From JBGPHT01 sp041484525 (lineage in GTDB: Bacteria; Acidobacteriota; Terriglobia; Bryobacterales; Bryobacteraceae): 17,111 nt of DNA. Made by a program: the position numbers and the translations under genes. The notes beneath the pieces are model-generated. The model was not told the DNA's origin. It saw nothing but the letters and a program-made list of their open reading frames with translations, and ran no database searches. Position 1 is the first letter of the stretch; every line of letters begins with the position of its first letter. Shown in pieces: positions 1 to 8,900 of the stretch. The DNA lies in contig JBGPHT010000166.1 of the NCBI GenBank assembly GCA_041484525.1, forward strand, positions 1-17,111, written 5' to 3'.

Positions 1-2
1 CC

Positions 3-992
3 GTTCACTGCGGGCCGGAAGGCATTTACATGAATGCCCTGGGTTCGCCCGACGGGGAAGGGCCGGGCGGCGTCTTCGTTCTGGACGCGGAGACGTTCGA
101 CGTGCGCGGGCGCTGGGAGATGGACCGGGGGCCGCAGTACCTGGCGTACGATTTCGCCTGGCATCTGGGCCACGATTCCATGATCACCAGCGAATGGGGA
201 ACGCCGAATATGTTCGAAGACGGGCTGAATCCGGAACTGCTGCTGGGCGGTAAGTATGGCCACCAGATTCACGTCTGGGATCTGCAGAGGCGCATGCACA
301 AGCAGGTCCTGGACCTTGGAGCCGAGCAGCAACTCGTGTTCGAACTCCGCCCGGCGAGAAATCCAACGAATGCATACGGCTTCGCGGGCGTAGTGATCTC
401 GCTGAAGGATCTATCGTCATCGATCTGGCTCTGGTACAGGGACGGGCGCGGAGAGAATGCGGAGTGGAAGATCCGAAAGGTGATCGAGATTCCCGCAGAG
501 CCGGCCGATCCGGAACGGCTGCCTCCCCTGCTGAAAGGCTTTGGGGCAGTCCCGCCGCTCGTCACCGACATCAACCTCTCGCTCGACGACAAGAATCTTT
601 ACGTCTCGTGCTTTGGCTCCGGCGAATTCCGCCGGTACGACGTGAGCGATCCGTTCCACCCGAAGCTGAACAGCAAGATTGCGATGGGCGGCATCGTGCG
701 GCGTGCGGCGCATCCTTCGAATCCGGGCGTGCCTCTGAATGGTGGTCCGCAGATGGTCGAGCTGAGCCGGGACGGCCGGCGCGTGTACGTGACCAATTCC
801 CTGTACACCGCGGTGGACGAACAGTTCTATCCGGACGGCGTGAAGGGCTGGATGATGAAGATGGACGTGGATCCGGGCACAGGCGAAATGCGCGTCGATC
901 CGCAGTTCTTTCCGCACTTTGACGGCATGCGGCCACACCAGACCCGGCTGGAGGGCGGCGACGCTTCCTCCGACTCGTACTGCTACGCATAA
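3..992 (+). CDS. SBP56 family protein (methanethiol oxidase / selenium-binding protein), 5' end outside window
   Basis: The frame is open from the window edge, so only about the last 329 residues of a protein that is usually near 460 residues are seen. The fragment opens with VHCGPEGIYM, matching the region that starts with the conserved HC in SBP56/SELENBP1, and follows that family throughout: GGVFVLDAETF, YDFAWHLGHD, ITSEWGTPN, LVTDINLSLDDKNLYVSCF, the GGPQMVELSRDGRRVYVTNSLY block, QFYPDGVKG and the C-terminal GGDASSDS. Family members are seven-bladed propellers; characterised bacterial ones are copper-dependent enzymes oxidising methanethiol to formaldehyde, sulfide and peroxide. The catalytic role here is inferred from the family. 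The gene leads a likely operon: its TAA lies 13 nt before the next ATG, and that gene's AAGGAG overlaps the stop. The ATG at 30 is internal, not the true start. Confidence 0.9.
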   Translation, partial: VHCGPEGIYMNALGSPDGEGPGGVFVLDAETFDVRGRWEMDRGPQYLAYDFAWHLGHDSMITSEWGTPNMFEDGLNPELLLGGKYGHQIHVWDLQRRMHKQVLDLGAEQQLVFELRPARNPTNAYGFAGVVISLKDLSSSIWLWYRDGRGENAEWKIRKVIEIPAEPADPERLPPLLKGFGAVPPLVTDINLSLDDKNLYVSCFGSGEFRRYDVSDPFHPKLNSKIAMGGIVRRAAHPSNPGVPLNGGPQMVELSRDGRRVYVTNSLYTAVDEQFYPDGVKGWMMKMDVDPGTGEMRVDPQFFPHFDGMRPHQTRLEGGDASSDSYCYA

Positions 993-1005
993 GGAGCCGC
1001 GACCT

Positions 1006-1638
1006 ATGGAAACGACATTCACTTCGTGGCTTACGTTGGCGGGATTGGGGGCCTTTCATGGCCTCAATCCCGGGATGGGTTGGCTCTTTGCCGTGGCGCT
1101 CGGGATGCAGGAAGGCAAACGGAGCGCCGTGTGGCGGGCACTGATTCCGCTGACTCTTGGGCACGCGCTAGCGATTGCAGCGGCTATCGGAGTCGCCATG
1201 ATTGCGGGCACCGCGCTGTCGCCCGCCATGCTGCGCTGGCCCGTGGCGGTCCTGCTCGCCGGCCTCGGCATCCGGCAGTTGTACCGTCACCTGCATCCGC
1301 GCTGGGCGGCCATGCGGGTGGGTATGGGCGGCCTGACTCTCTGGTCTTTTCTGATGGCGTCGGCACACGGCGCGGGCCTGATGGTGCTGCCGGTGTTTCT
1401 ATCGATGACAGCGGCCGAGGGTCCGGCTTGCCACGCGCGGGGAGCGTCGACGCAAGCGCTTGCCGGTGCGACGGCCACGCTGGTGCATGGTGCAGGGTAC
1501 CTCGCCGTGACCGCGCTCGCCTCGTGGGTCGTCGTGGATCGCTTCGGGCTGGGGCTCTTGCGGAAGGCCTGGATCAACCTGGATGCGATCTGGGCGGTGG
1601 CACTGATTCTCACCGGGTGCCTGACTCTGTTTGTTTGA
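1006..1638 (+). CDS. Polytopic inner-membrane protein (possible UreH/NicO/HupE-like transporter)
   Basis: A 210-residue, strongly hydrophobic protein with about six predicted membrane segments. The start is ATG 1006, set by AAGGAG at 991-996 that overlaps the preceding stop; the same frame runs back to 919 inside the upstream gene, but that part is a shadow. The first segment carries GAFHGLNPGMGW and a later one ASAHGAG; paired His/Gly/Pro motifs inside the membrane recall the small metal or solute transporters of the UreH/NicO/HupE type, but I cannot assign the family firmly. A Cys-containing loop (GPACHARG, near residue 143) lies between segments. Tight spacing behind an SBP56 gene suggests that it serves that protein, for example in supply of a metal or in export of a sulfur product. 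Substrate and direction are unknown. Confidence 0.75.
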   Translation: METTFTSWLTLAGLGAFHGLNPGMGWLFAVALGMQEGKRSAVWRALIPLTLGHALAIAAAIGVAMIAGTALSPAMLRWPVAVLLAGLGIRQLYRHLHPRWAAMRVGMGGLTLWSFLMASAHGAGLMVLPVFLSMTAAEGPACHARGASTQALAGATATLVHGAGYLAVTALASWVVVDRFGLGLLRKAWINLDAIWAVALILTGCLTLFV

Positions 1639-1645
1639 GGCTGCC

Positions 1646-2389
1646 ATGAAGGAGCCAAGAGATTTCGCACGCAGTATCACTCAATTCACCATTCCGGATG
1701 GCAGTGGCGACCGGTCTTCCGGATACGCGGTAATCGGGCTGCCATTCTCCTCGGGACACGTTCTCGCACTCCGGCGCATCGAAGCGTCTTCAATCGGGGC
1801 GGCGTATACCTCGGTGTGGCACCGCGACCCGGACGGGCGTTGGACCTTCCATCAAAACGTGCCGCCGGAGCAGTCCTGCCCCCGCTACTTCGGTGCGGCC
1901 ATCAGTGAGAATACGACGGAGCCGATCCGAATCGACTGGACGGACCAGCGCCGGTTTCGCATCACGGTAGACGCTCCGGGCGAGATCGTCTGGGACGTCC
2001 GGCTCGCGCCGACGCTTGCAACCAGGATGATGAACGCGGCCGCAAGCGCCATGCCTTTCTCGTGGTGGGGGAAGCGGTCCGTGCTTTCAACAATGGAGAC
2101 CGCTGCACGATGGATACTGGGGACCGGCCAGATGAACCTGACCGGATACACTCCGAATGGTCAAGTGTTCACGGGGATTCCGCGATTGATCTGGTCGATC
2201 GCGGAGAGCCGGGCGACGATACGAGGGGTAGATGCGGGCGCGCCGGCTCCACTTCCGAAACAGGCGATGCTGGGCGACTTCTGTGTACCGCAGCGCGGAA
2301 TCTTCGCCATCTTCACCTCCGTCTTGGAAAGGCAGTGGACCGGAGGCGCAAACGCTTACGTCGAGCCGCAGCATGGGCGACGTAGTTAG
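1646..2389 (+). CDS. Conserved hypothetical protein, third gene of the SBP56 operon
   Basis: A 247-residue protein that I do not recognise. The ATG at 1646 is favoured because GAGG (1637-1640) overlaps the TGA of the upstream gene with a 5-nt spacer; a TTG at 1631 would overlap that gene. There is no signal peptide or clear membrane helix. The sequence is rich in beta-type segments and aromatic residues (SVWHRDPDGRWTFHQNVPP, FRITVDAPGEIVWDVRLAP, MPFSWWGKRSVLS, MNLTGYTPNGQ), which would suit a lipocalin- or CrtC-like beta-barrel, but this is only an impression. Two Cys occur, one in SCPRYFG and one in GDFCVPQRG. Co-transcription with the SBP56 and membrane genes (7 nt gap) is the best clue to its job. 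The C-terminus QHGRRS is followed by a region without genes. Confidence 0.7.
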   Translation: MKEPRDFARSITQFTIPDGSGDRSSGYAVIGLPFSSGHVLALRRIEASSIGAAYTSVWHRDPDGRWTFHQNVPPEQSCPRYFGAAISENTTEPIRIDWTDQRRFRITVDAPGEIVWDVRLAPTLATRMMNAAASAMPFSWWGKRSVLSTMETAARWILGTGQMNLTGYTPNGQVFTGIPRLIWSIAESRATIRGVDAGAPAPLPKQAMLGDFCVPQRGIFAIFTSVLERQWTGGANAYVEPQHGRRS

Positions 2390-2947
2390 CCAGACCTTTC
2401 CCGGTTCTGATCGGAACCTCCGAAATCGTCGCGTGGATCCGCAACTCGCTAATTTGAGATGACGAGCAGGAGATCTGCCACGGAGGGAAGGAATGCGGAT
2501 CGAGCCGGAACCAATCATTCCGGCGGTCGGCGACTACGATCCCATACCGACGCGAAATATGCCAGCACTTCGTCTGCCAGCGGACTGTGCGGCTTGTTCA
2601 CGATCCGTTCGGATACGTTCCGGAATCCATGCTCCCCGGCAATCTTCCTTGCCTGCTGGGATTGCGCATATAGCCATGAGGATCGACGTGGAGCCCCGCC
2701 GTTCGTCTTGGCAAATGGAGGAGCATCATTCGCGCAACGCCCGCACGGGACCCGTCCTCGTCGTGCGCCAGGCGGGCAAGAAACACGCCGCGGTCACGGC
2801 GTACGACATCACCCGCGCGGGGCACTCCCGATTCAAGCCTGGTGCAATATTGGTAGCTAATCCGTGTTTGGGCAACGGATCGGTTTGGATCGGGATCCGC
2901 CAGATCGGCGATTCATGCGGACCGGCAGCAGTAACATGGGACAGATA
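2390..2947. other. Stretch of about 560 bases without a convincing gene
   Basis: Between the SBP56 operon and the PIG-L gene there are open frames on both strands, but none has a good ribosome binding site together with protein-like composition. One minus-strand frame ending in TGA at 2515-2517 reads, near 2560-2665, like a protein segment (QQARKIAGEHGFRNVSERIV and PLADEVLAYFASVW), so a decayed gene is possible. No terminator hairpin was recognised. Confidence 0.4.
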
Positions 2948-3715
2948 ATGGGTACAACAAAAGTTCTGGCGATCCACGCCCATCCTGACGATGTGGAGAT
3001 CCTCGCCGGCGGAACGATGGCGCTGTTGGCCAGTCTGGGGCACGCGATCGCCATCGCAACATTCACGGCGGGCGACTGCGGGTCGCACGAACTAGATCCG
3101 GAAGAGATCGCCGCCGTCCGCAGGCGGGAAGCAACCCGTTCGGCGGCGCGGATTGGCGCCACTTACGTCTGCCTGGAGATGCGCGACCTGGCGATCTTCA
3201 GCAACGACGCGTCGCGGCGCCTGGTAGTGGAGATCTTGCGCAAGACCCAGCCGCAACTGGTGCTAACCTCATCTCCGGTGGATTACCTGTGCGACCATGA
3301 GGCCGCGAGCGCGCTGGTCCGCGACGCCTGCTTCGCCGCTCCGGCACCGAACTACCATACTGGCACGGCGGATCCGGCGCCCCCGCTGGGTGCAATCCCG
3401 CATCTCTATTGGATGGACCCGGTCGGCGGCGTGGACCGTGAGGGACTTCCGGTCGCGCCGGATTTCATAGTCAACGTGGCGGACACGTTCGTGAGAAAGC
3501 GGGAGATGCTCTCCGAACACTCCAGCCAGCGGGAGTGGCTGCGGTCTCATCATGGTACGGACGATTATCTCGACGCCATGGAACGTTGGACTCGGGAACG
3601 CGGTCGACGCGGGGGATGCTCGCACGGCGAGGGATTCCGTCAGTATCGCGGTCACCCCTATCCGCAAAGTCCGCTGCTCCAGGAGTTGCTGGGGGACCTG
3701 GTAGTCCGAGGCTAG
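2948..3715 (+). CDS. PIG-L family (LmbE-like) zinc-dependent deacetylase
   Basis: A 255-residue cytoplasmic protein of the PIG-L/LmbE family, whose members remove N-acetyl or related groups from GlcNAc-type substrates (MshB, BshB, PIG-L). The metal-binding motif HAHPDDVE is at residues 10-17 and the partner histidine is in VDYLCDHEAAS (about residue 115). The strand-loop sequence GDCGSHELDPEEIAAVRRRE is typical for substrate-side residues. I chose ATG 2948 because the fold begins right after it (TKVLAIHAHPDD) and GGGA at 2938-2941 precedes it by 6 nt; ATG 2936 and GTG 2864 are in frame but add residues that look unrelated. Substrate cannot be read from the sequence: there are no glycosyltransferase or thiol-biosynthesis genes beside it. 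It converges on the SDR gene and its TAG is part of a shared CTAG. Confidence 0.9.
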   Translation: MGTTKVLAIHAHPDDVEILAGGTMALLASLGHAIAIATFTAGDCGSHELDPEEIAAVRRREATRSAARIGATYVCLEMRDLAIFSNDASRRLVVEILRKTQPQLVLTSSPVDYLCDHEAASALVRDACFAAPAPNYHTGTADPAPPLGAIPHLYWMDPVGGVDREGLPVAPDFIVNVADTFVRKREMLSEHSSQREWLRSHHGTDDYLDAMERWTRERGRRGGCSHGEGFRQYRGHPYPQSPLLQELLGDLVVRG

Positions 3716-4554
3716 CGGAGCCGCCACCTGCCGTCCCGGAAGTCGGCGGTGTCTTCTGTCCACGTGCCGAACTTGCAAGCCATCTGCCCGCCGTCTACGA
3801 ACAGCGTGGCCCCAGTGATGTACGAGGCGAGGCCGGAGGCCAGGAAAACGCTGGCTTGCGCGACCTCGTCCGGTTCGCCGCCGCGCCCCAGCGGAATCTG
3901 CCGGAAATAGTTCCGCAGGATCTGTGGATTGGCGAACTTCCCCTCGGTGAGACGGGTCCGGATGAGCCCCGGGCAGACGGCGTTTACGCGGATCTGAAAC
4001 GGGCCCAATTCGTTGGCCGCGGTGTGCACCAGGCCCAGCAGGCCGGCTTTGCTGGCGTTATAGGCGGCGAGGCGCGCCTCCCCGTCGTAGGAATTGGTGG
4101 ACGCGGTGAGCACGATAGCGCCTTCGCGCCGCCGCTTCATGAGTCGCGCTGCCGATTGCAGCGAGTGAAACGCGCCTGAGAGATTCACCGATACGATGCG
4201 GTCCCACTCGTCCGGCGTGTGCTCGCAGAAGTCCGCTTCCGAGACCACCCCGGCGTTGGCAATGAGGATGTCGGGCGTCCCGGTCGCGCGGAAGGCGGCG
4301 TCGAGGGATGCGCGATTGGTGACGTCGGCTGAGCAGGCGTCGGCGCCGATCTGCCGTGCAGCGTCCCACGGATTTTCACCTTCCAGATCGAGGATGCACA
4401 CCGACGCGCCATGGGCGGCCAACAGCCGGGCGGCGGCGAACCCAATGCCATTGGCCCCCCCGGTGACCACTGCCACTTTGCCTTTAAGCCCGAAATCCAA
4501 ATCCGGCATACCCTGAGAAAATACCATTTCAGTGCGGAGGCGGGCATTCCACAC
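3712..4554 (-). CDS. SDR family oxidoreductase (classical short-chain dehydrogenase/reductase)
   Basis: Classical SDR of about 265-280 residues. Seen motifs: the cofactor-binding TGGANGIG (residues 31-38 from the GTG start), the ADVTN acidic turn, NAG (IANAGVV), the catalytic Ser in TASTNS and YNASK 13 residues later, then the CPGLIRTRL segment, and the C-terminal SYITGATLFVDGG. This is a full set of active-site residues, so an NAD(P)(H)-dependent dehydrogenase or reductase is expected; the substrate is not evident. The start is uncertain. GTG 4554 has a well-placed TAGGAG (5-nt spacer) but adds about 15 residues to the normal N-terminus; ATG 4527 and ATG 4509 (MPDLDFGLKGK) are alternatives without a good ribosome binding site. 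It ends with an unusual Trp/Arg-rich tail and converges on the PIG-L gene with a 4-nt overlap. Confidence 0.9.
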   Translation of the reverse strand: MWNARLRTEMVFSQGMPDLDFGLKGKVAVVTGGANGIGFAAARLLAAHGASVCILDLEGENPWDAARQIGADACSADVTNRASLDAAFRATGTPDILIANAGVVSEADFCEHTPDEWDRIVSVNLSGAFHSLQSAARLMKRRREGAIVLTASTNSYDGEARLAAYNASKAGLLGLVHTAANELGPFQIRVNAVCPGLIRTRLTEGKFANPQILRNYFRQIPLGRGGEPDEVAQASVFLASGLASYITGATLFVDGGQMACKFGTWTEDTADFRDGRWRLR

Positions 4555-4668
4555 TGACTCCTACGCGGAAATTCGCAAGCAGGCAATCGAAGCAGCGGGG
4601 GATTCTTGACAGAGGCCGGTGCTGTCGAAGCGGTTGAGACACTCGAGTGAGTACGGAGGAAACACTGC

Positions 4669-4788
4669 CTACCGAATGTGGCAATGCATTGCGAACGATT
4701 GCTGGCGTCCCGTCAATACGAAGGCATGGCCTGGGAAGAACTCCTCAGGGAATTCGGCGATTAGGTCGTCCATCTCGCGTTCGAGTAG
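4669..4788 (-). pseudogene. Short remnant resembling an acidobacterial NucS-like / PD-(D/E)XK-type protein
   Basis: On the minus strand one frame reads LLEREMDDLIAEFPEEFFPG and then HAFVLTGRQQSFA before it diverges and stops (MHCHIR, TAG at 4669-4671). This piece resembles the start of a family of small nuclease-like proteins in which such a segment is followed by a GxGRFDLLFED block; that block is missing here. The remnant is fused at its upstream end to the tail of the next pseudogene, so two relics meet near 4788. The family name is from memory of such sequences and is not secure. Confidence 0.35.
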
Positions 4789-5174
4789 CCTACGTTGGCT
4801 GCGTAGACGATGGCTCCGTTGGTATTACGCGCACCTCCCGCGGCGTCCGGGCCGCCCGGCAGACGCTTCACGTAGTAAAGATCGCCGGTCTTGTGACCTG
4901 CCACCAGCACCGACACCGGACCGGCGACCAACGGTTTGACCTCGCGAGTTGCCAGAGTGATAGTCGCGATGCCTCCGCCTGCCGTGGTGACGATCGGTTT
5001 CTTCCCGTCGGCGGTATAGGCGTTCTGATTGAAGTACAGGCTCTGCGTGCCGTCATCTCGGGAAAGTCAGATCACGCGATGGCCGGTGTTGGCATCAATC
5101 CATTCCGTTGGGAGTGCCGCCTGCCCGGCTACCATCCGAATTGTGGCGATTGCCAGAAGCATGAAATTGCGCAT
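4761..5174 (-). pseudogene. 5' fragment of a secreted oligogalacturonate-lyase-like propeller gene, with an in-frame TGA
   Basis: The minus strand has a perfect start region: GGAGGG, a short spacer and ATG at 5174, then a signal-peptide-like N-terminus (MRNFMLLAIATIRMVAGQAA). The mature part begins PTEWIDANTGHRVI and hits TGA at 5067-5069, exactly where homologous proteins have Arg (RVxRLSRD), as expected from CGA to TGA. The frame then continues as LSRDDGTQSLYFNQNAYTAD, KKPIVTTAGGGIATITLATR and HKTGDLYYVK, typical for the first blades of oligogalacturonate-lyase/TolB-like propeller proteins that act on pectin fragments in the periplasm. It is cut off after about 135 codons (TAA at 4761-4763) out of an expected 400 or more. 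Nonsense mutation plus truncation make it a pseudogene; the family call is moderately sure. Confidence 0.65.
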
Positions 5175-5283
5175 CGTACCCTCCGAGTCAACGACATTGT
5201 AACCCCATACTATTCCTTCGCCCGGGCCTGAGGCGTGGCGTGCTCATGCCCTCCAACCACTTCGGTGCGATGCTGGAGTACAA

Positions 5284-5415
5284 GTGACATGTCGAAAGTG
5301 CAAGGTCCCGATGAAGGAGCTCAAAGGACACATCTACCACCGGCAACGGAAGTGGAAATGTCCCAAGTGCGCCAAGATCAGGATGCAGCAGCAAAAGGAG
5401 AAGTTTGGTTTCTGA
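5284..5415 (+). CDS. Small zinc-ribbon protein (43 residues)
   Basis: A short gene that conventional length cut-offs would miss. GTG 5284 follows GGAG (5275-5278) with a 5-nt spacer. The product begins (M)TCRKCKVPMKELKGH and has a second knuckle WKCPKCAKI, so two CxxC pairs 22 residues apart (C3/C6 and C26/C29) make a classic four-Cys zinc ribbon. The rest is very basic and ends in a Gln/Lys-rich tail (RMQQQKEKFGF, TGA). Such mini-ribbons occur as stand-alone nucleic-acid- or partner-binding proteins; the function here is unknown. It sits in the decayed zone between the lyase pseudogene and the secreted propeller gene, but its start signals and Cys pairs are intact, which argues that it is still selected. 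Confidence 0.65.
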   Translation: MTCRKCKVPMKELKGHIYHRQRKWKCPKCAKIRMQQQKEKFGF

Positions 5416-5917
5416 TCCACGCGCGAGCTCTTGATGGCCCGCCGGGTCGCTCAGTGCCAACCCGTTACCAGTGCGCCGCCGAATACCCACCTTCGTCGGC
5501 GGCGTTCGGTTGGTTACTGATAATTGGTAATAACGCTTGCCCGCGCAGAGCCGGCCGCAGTGCTCTTTCAAATCACCGCTGGGCCCGGCAAATGTCAGCA
5601 ACGGCCGTCAAATGACGCGAAGGGACTTCACGAGACATAACGTCGTTTGGGAGCAAGCCCCGCTGAGAGGCAGGCCGCCGCACATGTGCCGATACCCAGG
5701 CGCAGGGCCAAGCCGGGTAGTTTTGCCGCCAAGTCTTGGTGTTGGTATTGCTAGCAAAATAGTGAAGGCTGAGTCGGAGATAGTGAGAATCTGGGGTTAC
5801 GCGCGTCGATGCTCCGGCATTTTGGGGTGGTTCTGCACCACCAGCGTGGCATTCCGGGCCATCCAGCTACGTCGGCGTGCAAACGCCGGCGGGCATATCG
5901 ATTTCCGTAGGAGAACC
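5416..5917. other. Leader/intergenic region upstream of the propeller gene
   Basis: About 500 bases without a supportable gene. The frame of the downstream gene stays open back to 5537, but that extension has no protein-like composition or signal sequence, while a strong ribosome binding site and signal peptide lie at 5918. I see no clear riboswitch, terminator or promoter consensus. The region presumably holds the promoter of the propeller gene. Confidence 0.45.
5908..5917 (+). promoter_or_regulatory. Ribosome binding site that fixes the start of the secreted propeller protein
   Basis: TAGGAG at 5908-5913 followed by AACC and ATG 5918. It decides between this start and the far longer open frame from 5537, and it is directly followed by a signal peptide. 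Confidence 0.8.
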
Positions 5918-8900
5918 ATGAAAGCAGCAGGACATATCCCGTTACTCTTGTTTCTCTTCGCCGGCCCGGTTCACGCCGGCGGACCGCTCTTCTCGTCCAT
6001 CCTCGGCGGCAGCGGCCAGGATTACGCTACCGCGGTCACCTCCGACGCTCGCGGTAACATCTATGTCGTCGGCCTCACCTACTCGCCCGATTTTCCGGTT
6101 ACCACCGGAGCCGCACAGACCAAGTTCGGCGGCACCAGCGACGCGTTCGTCGCCAAGGTCGCCCCCGATGGCAAACCGATCTGGTCCACCTACCTCGGCG
6201 GCATCCTCGACGACTGGGCCACCGGCGTCGCACTCGATGGCGCCGGCAATGTCCTCGTCACCGGCCACACGCGCTCTGCGAATTTCCCGCTCCTCAACGC
6301 CGTCCAGAACACGCTGAACAACTTCGCCTCTCCGAGCGACTTCGATGCCTTCGTAGCCAAACTCGATCCCAACGGAGCCAAACTCCTGTACTCCACGTTT
6401 CTCGGCGGTGCGCGCGATGATGGTGCCGACGCCATCGCAACTGACTCCGCAGGAAACGCGTACGTCGCCGTCACAGTGCAATCCGCGGCCGGCTTCCCCG
6501 GCACCCAAAACGCGCCCGATCAGGGCGGCATCGTTGTGGGCAAACTGAATCCTCAGGGTGTGCTGACCTACTCGTTCTTCCACCCCTTCGGAGTCGCCGC
6601 GGCAATCGCGATCGATGCAGCAGGCAGCGCCTACGTCGCGGGAACGGCCTACTCGACCAACCCCAGCGGCGCCACGCAGAGCTTCGGCGCTCGCGGCGCG
6701 ACGCAAGCCATGGTCTTCAAAATCTCGCCCGACGGGTCGAAGAAAATCTTCGAAACCACGCTTGGCGGCAGCCTCCAGGCAGGTGCAAACGCGATCGCCG
6801 TAGACGGCGCGGGCCAGATCTACCTTGCGGGCAGCACCTCGTCGGCGGACTTCCCGCAGGCGCGCCCCCTCCAAAGCTCGTCAGGCGCGCGTCCGCTCTG
6901 GAAAAGCACCAACAGCGGAACCACCTGGACGCCGCTGGACGATTTGCCGTTCGCGCTTCCGCAGGCGCTAGTCGTGGATCCCTCCGCGCCCAACACGCTC
7001 TACACCGCCACGGGAGATCTCGGCGTCTTCAAGAGCGTGGATAGCGGCGCCACCTGGACCAAGGCCAATACCGGCATCGCCGGCACGAACATCCAGGCGC
7101 TGGCCATCGATCCGGTCCATCCGCAGACGCTGTACGCGGCCACGGCGCCCGCGAATGGCACACTGTCCAACGCCGTCTACAAGACCTTGAATGGCGCGAC
7201 GAACTGGACTCTGGTCGATTCCCCGCCATCTTCGATTTCCAAACTTGCTGTGGACGCGCAGAACCCCGGCATCGTTTATGAGGTCAGCAGCACTCTACGA
7301 AAGAGCACCGATGGCGGCGCCACCTGGAACGCCGTGACGTTTCCCGGCACCATTCAATCCATCGCGTTCGATCCGCGCGTCAGCGGCAACATCTTCGCGA
7401 TCTCCAATCCGGTCTTCTGCGGTTTTTTCTGCGCCGGCAACAAACCCGGCTATTTCTATCGCAGCGTGGACGGCGGCGCCAATTGGATACAGGCACCCGT
7501 GCCCGCGCCGTCCGCGACGACCCTGTTCGTCGACGGCTCTACCAACCCCACCACGGTGTACGACGGCCTCTTCTCGCGCAGCGTCGACGGCGGAATCACG
7601 TGGACGCCGGCGAATCCCCCGCCGGGCGGCGCCTCGGACACCGGCGCCGTCGCAGTGGACCCCAGCGGGACCTTCTATGCGGCGGTATACGCCAACGGCA
7701 TGTTTCTCTCGCGCGACCACACCCAGACGTGGACCGCCATCGGCTCCCCCATTCCGCCGTGGCGTTCTCCAGGGATCGGCCCATCGGTCGCCAGCATCGT
7801 TCCAGCCGGTTCTTCCGGCGCCGTCTTCGCCACTATCAACCAGATTGCGTCGAGCGGCTTCGTCACCAGGCTCAGCGCGGATGGGTCGAGTATCGTGTAC
7901 TCCACCTACCTGCGCGGCCACCCCTCCATGGAGCCGTACCTCACCTTCGCGTCCGAGCCCGGCGTCATCGGCACGCAGAATTGGATCTCGGCCATCGCCC
8001 TCGACCCGGCCGGGAATGCGACCGTGGCCGGCGGTACCCGCGCCGTCGATTTTCCCGTGGCCATGCCGGCGCGAGCCGCCAACACCGGACTGGCGGATGC
8101 CTTCGTGGCGACGATTTCGGCGGATGGCAGCAAGCTCAACGACTCAACCTATTTCGGCGGCTCGCAGGACGATGGCGCGTTGGCGGTCGCGCTCGATTCC
8201 CAGGGCAATGTGATCCTCGCGGGACAGACCTGGTCGCCCGACTTCCCCCTTCCCGGCGGCTTGAACCAACCCACCGGCTTCGGCGAAGCGTTCCTGATGA
8301 AGCTTGCTCCGCCCGGTCCGCCTGTCATCACGTCGGTGCTCAACGGCGCCAGTTTCCAGCCAGGCATCGAAGCCGGTTCCTGGGTCACAATCGAGGGCGT
8401 CAACCTGTCCAACACGTACCCCGGCCGCACCTGGCGCGACGAAGAAGTCGTCAACGGCAACCTGCCCACATCGCTCGATGGCGTCCGCGTCACGATCGAT
8501 GGCAAGCCGGCGTTTGTGTATTTCATCAGTCCGACGCAGATCAACGTGCAAGCTCCCTCGGACAGCACGGTCGGCAAGGTCGACGTGGTGGTCGACAACA
8601 ACGGCGCCACCAGCGCTCCCGCGACCGCGCAACTGCAAGCCGTAGCGCCCGCATTCTTCACGTATGCGGGCACGAACTACGCCATCGCTTCTCGTCTGCC
8701 CGATTACGCGCCGCTGTCGGACCCCTCCGCGGTCCCGGGAACCGCGCCCGCGAAGCCAGGTGACACAGTGGTGCTCTGGGGCACCGGCTTCGGCGCGACC
8801 AATCCAGCCGTGCCTGCCGGCGCCGCCGTGGGCGGCGCGCCAGCCGTCGTGATGCCGCCGACGGTAACCGTCGGTGGTGTCTCCACTCCGGTCGTCAGCA

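Noticed and set aside
2864..2947. GTG 2864 or ATG 2936 as start of the PIG-L protein
   Set aside because: The added residues do not resemble the family, which begins just before its HAHPDD strand; no better ribosome binding site supports them.
4703..4711. TGGCGTCCC, identical to the last bases of the tRNA-Glu gene, as a possible second attachment site
   Set aside because: Only nine bases match and the identity does not continue into the T-arm; chance is an adequate explanation.
5067..5069. TGA in the lyase-like frame as a selenocysteine codon
   Set aside because: The position corresponds to Arg in related proteins, no SECIS-like hairpin is evident and the gene is truncated anyway.
5537..5917. 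N-terminal extension of the propeller protein
   Set aside because: The frame is open, but composition is not protein-like and a strong ribosome binding site plus signal peptide mark 5918 as the start.
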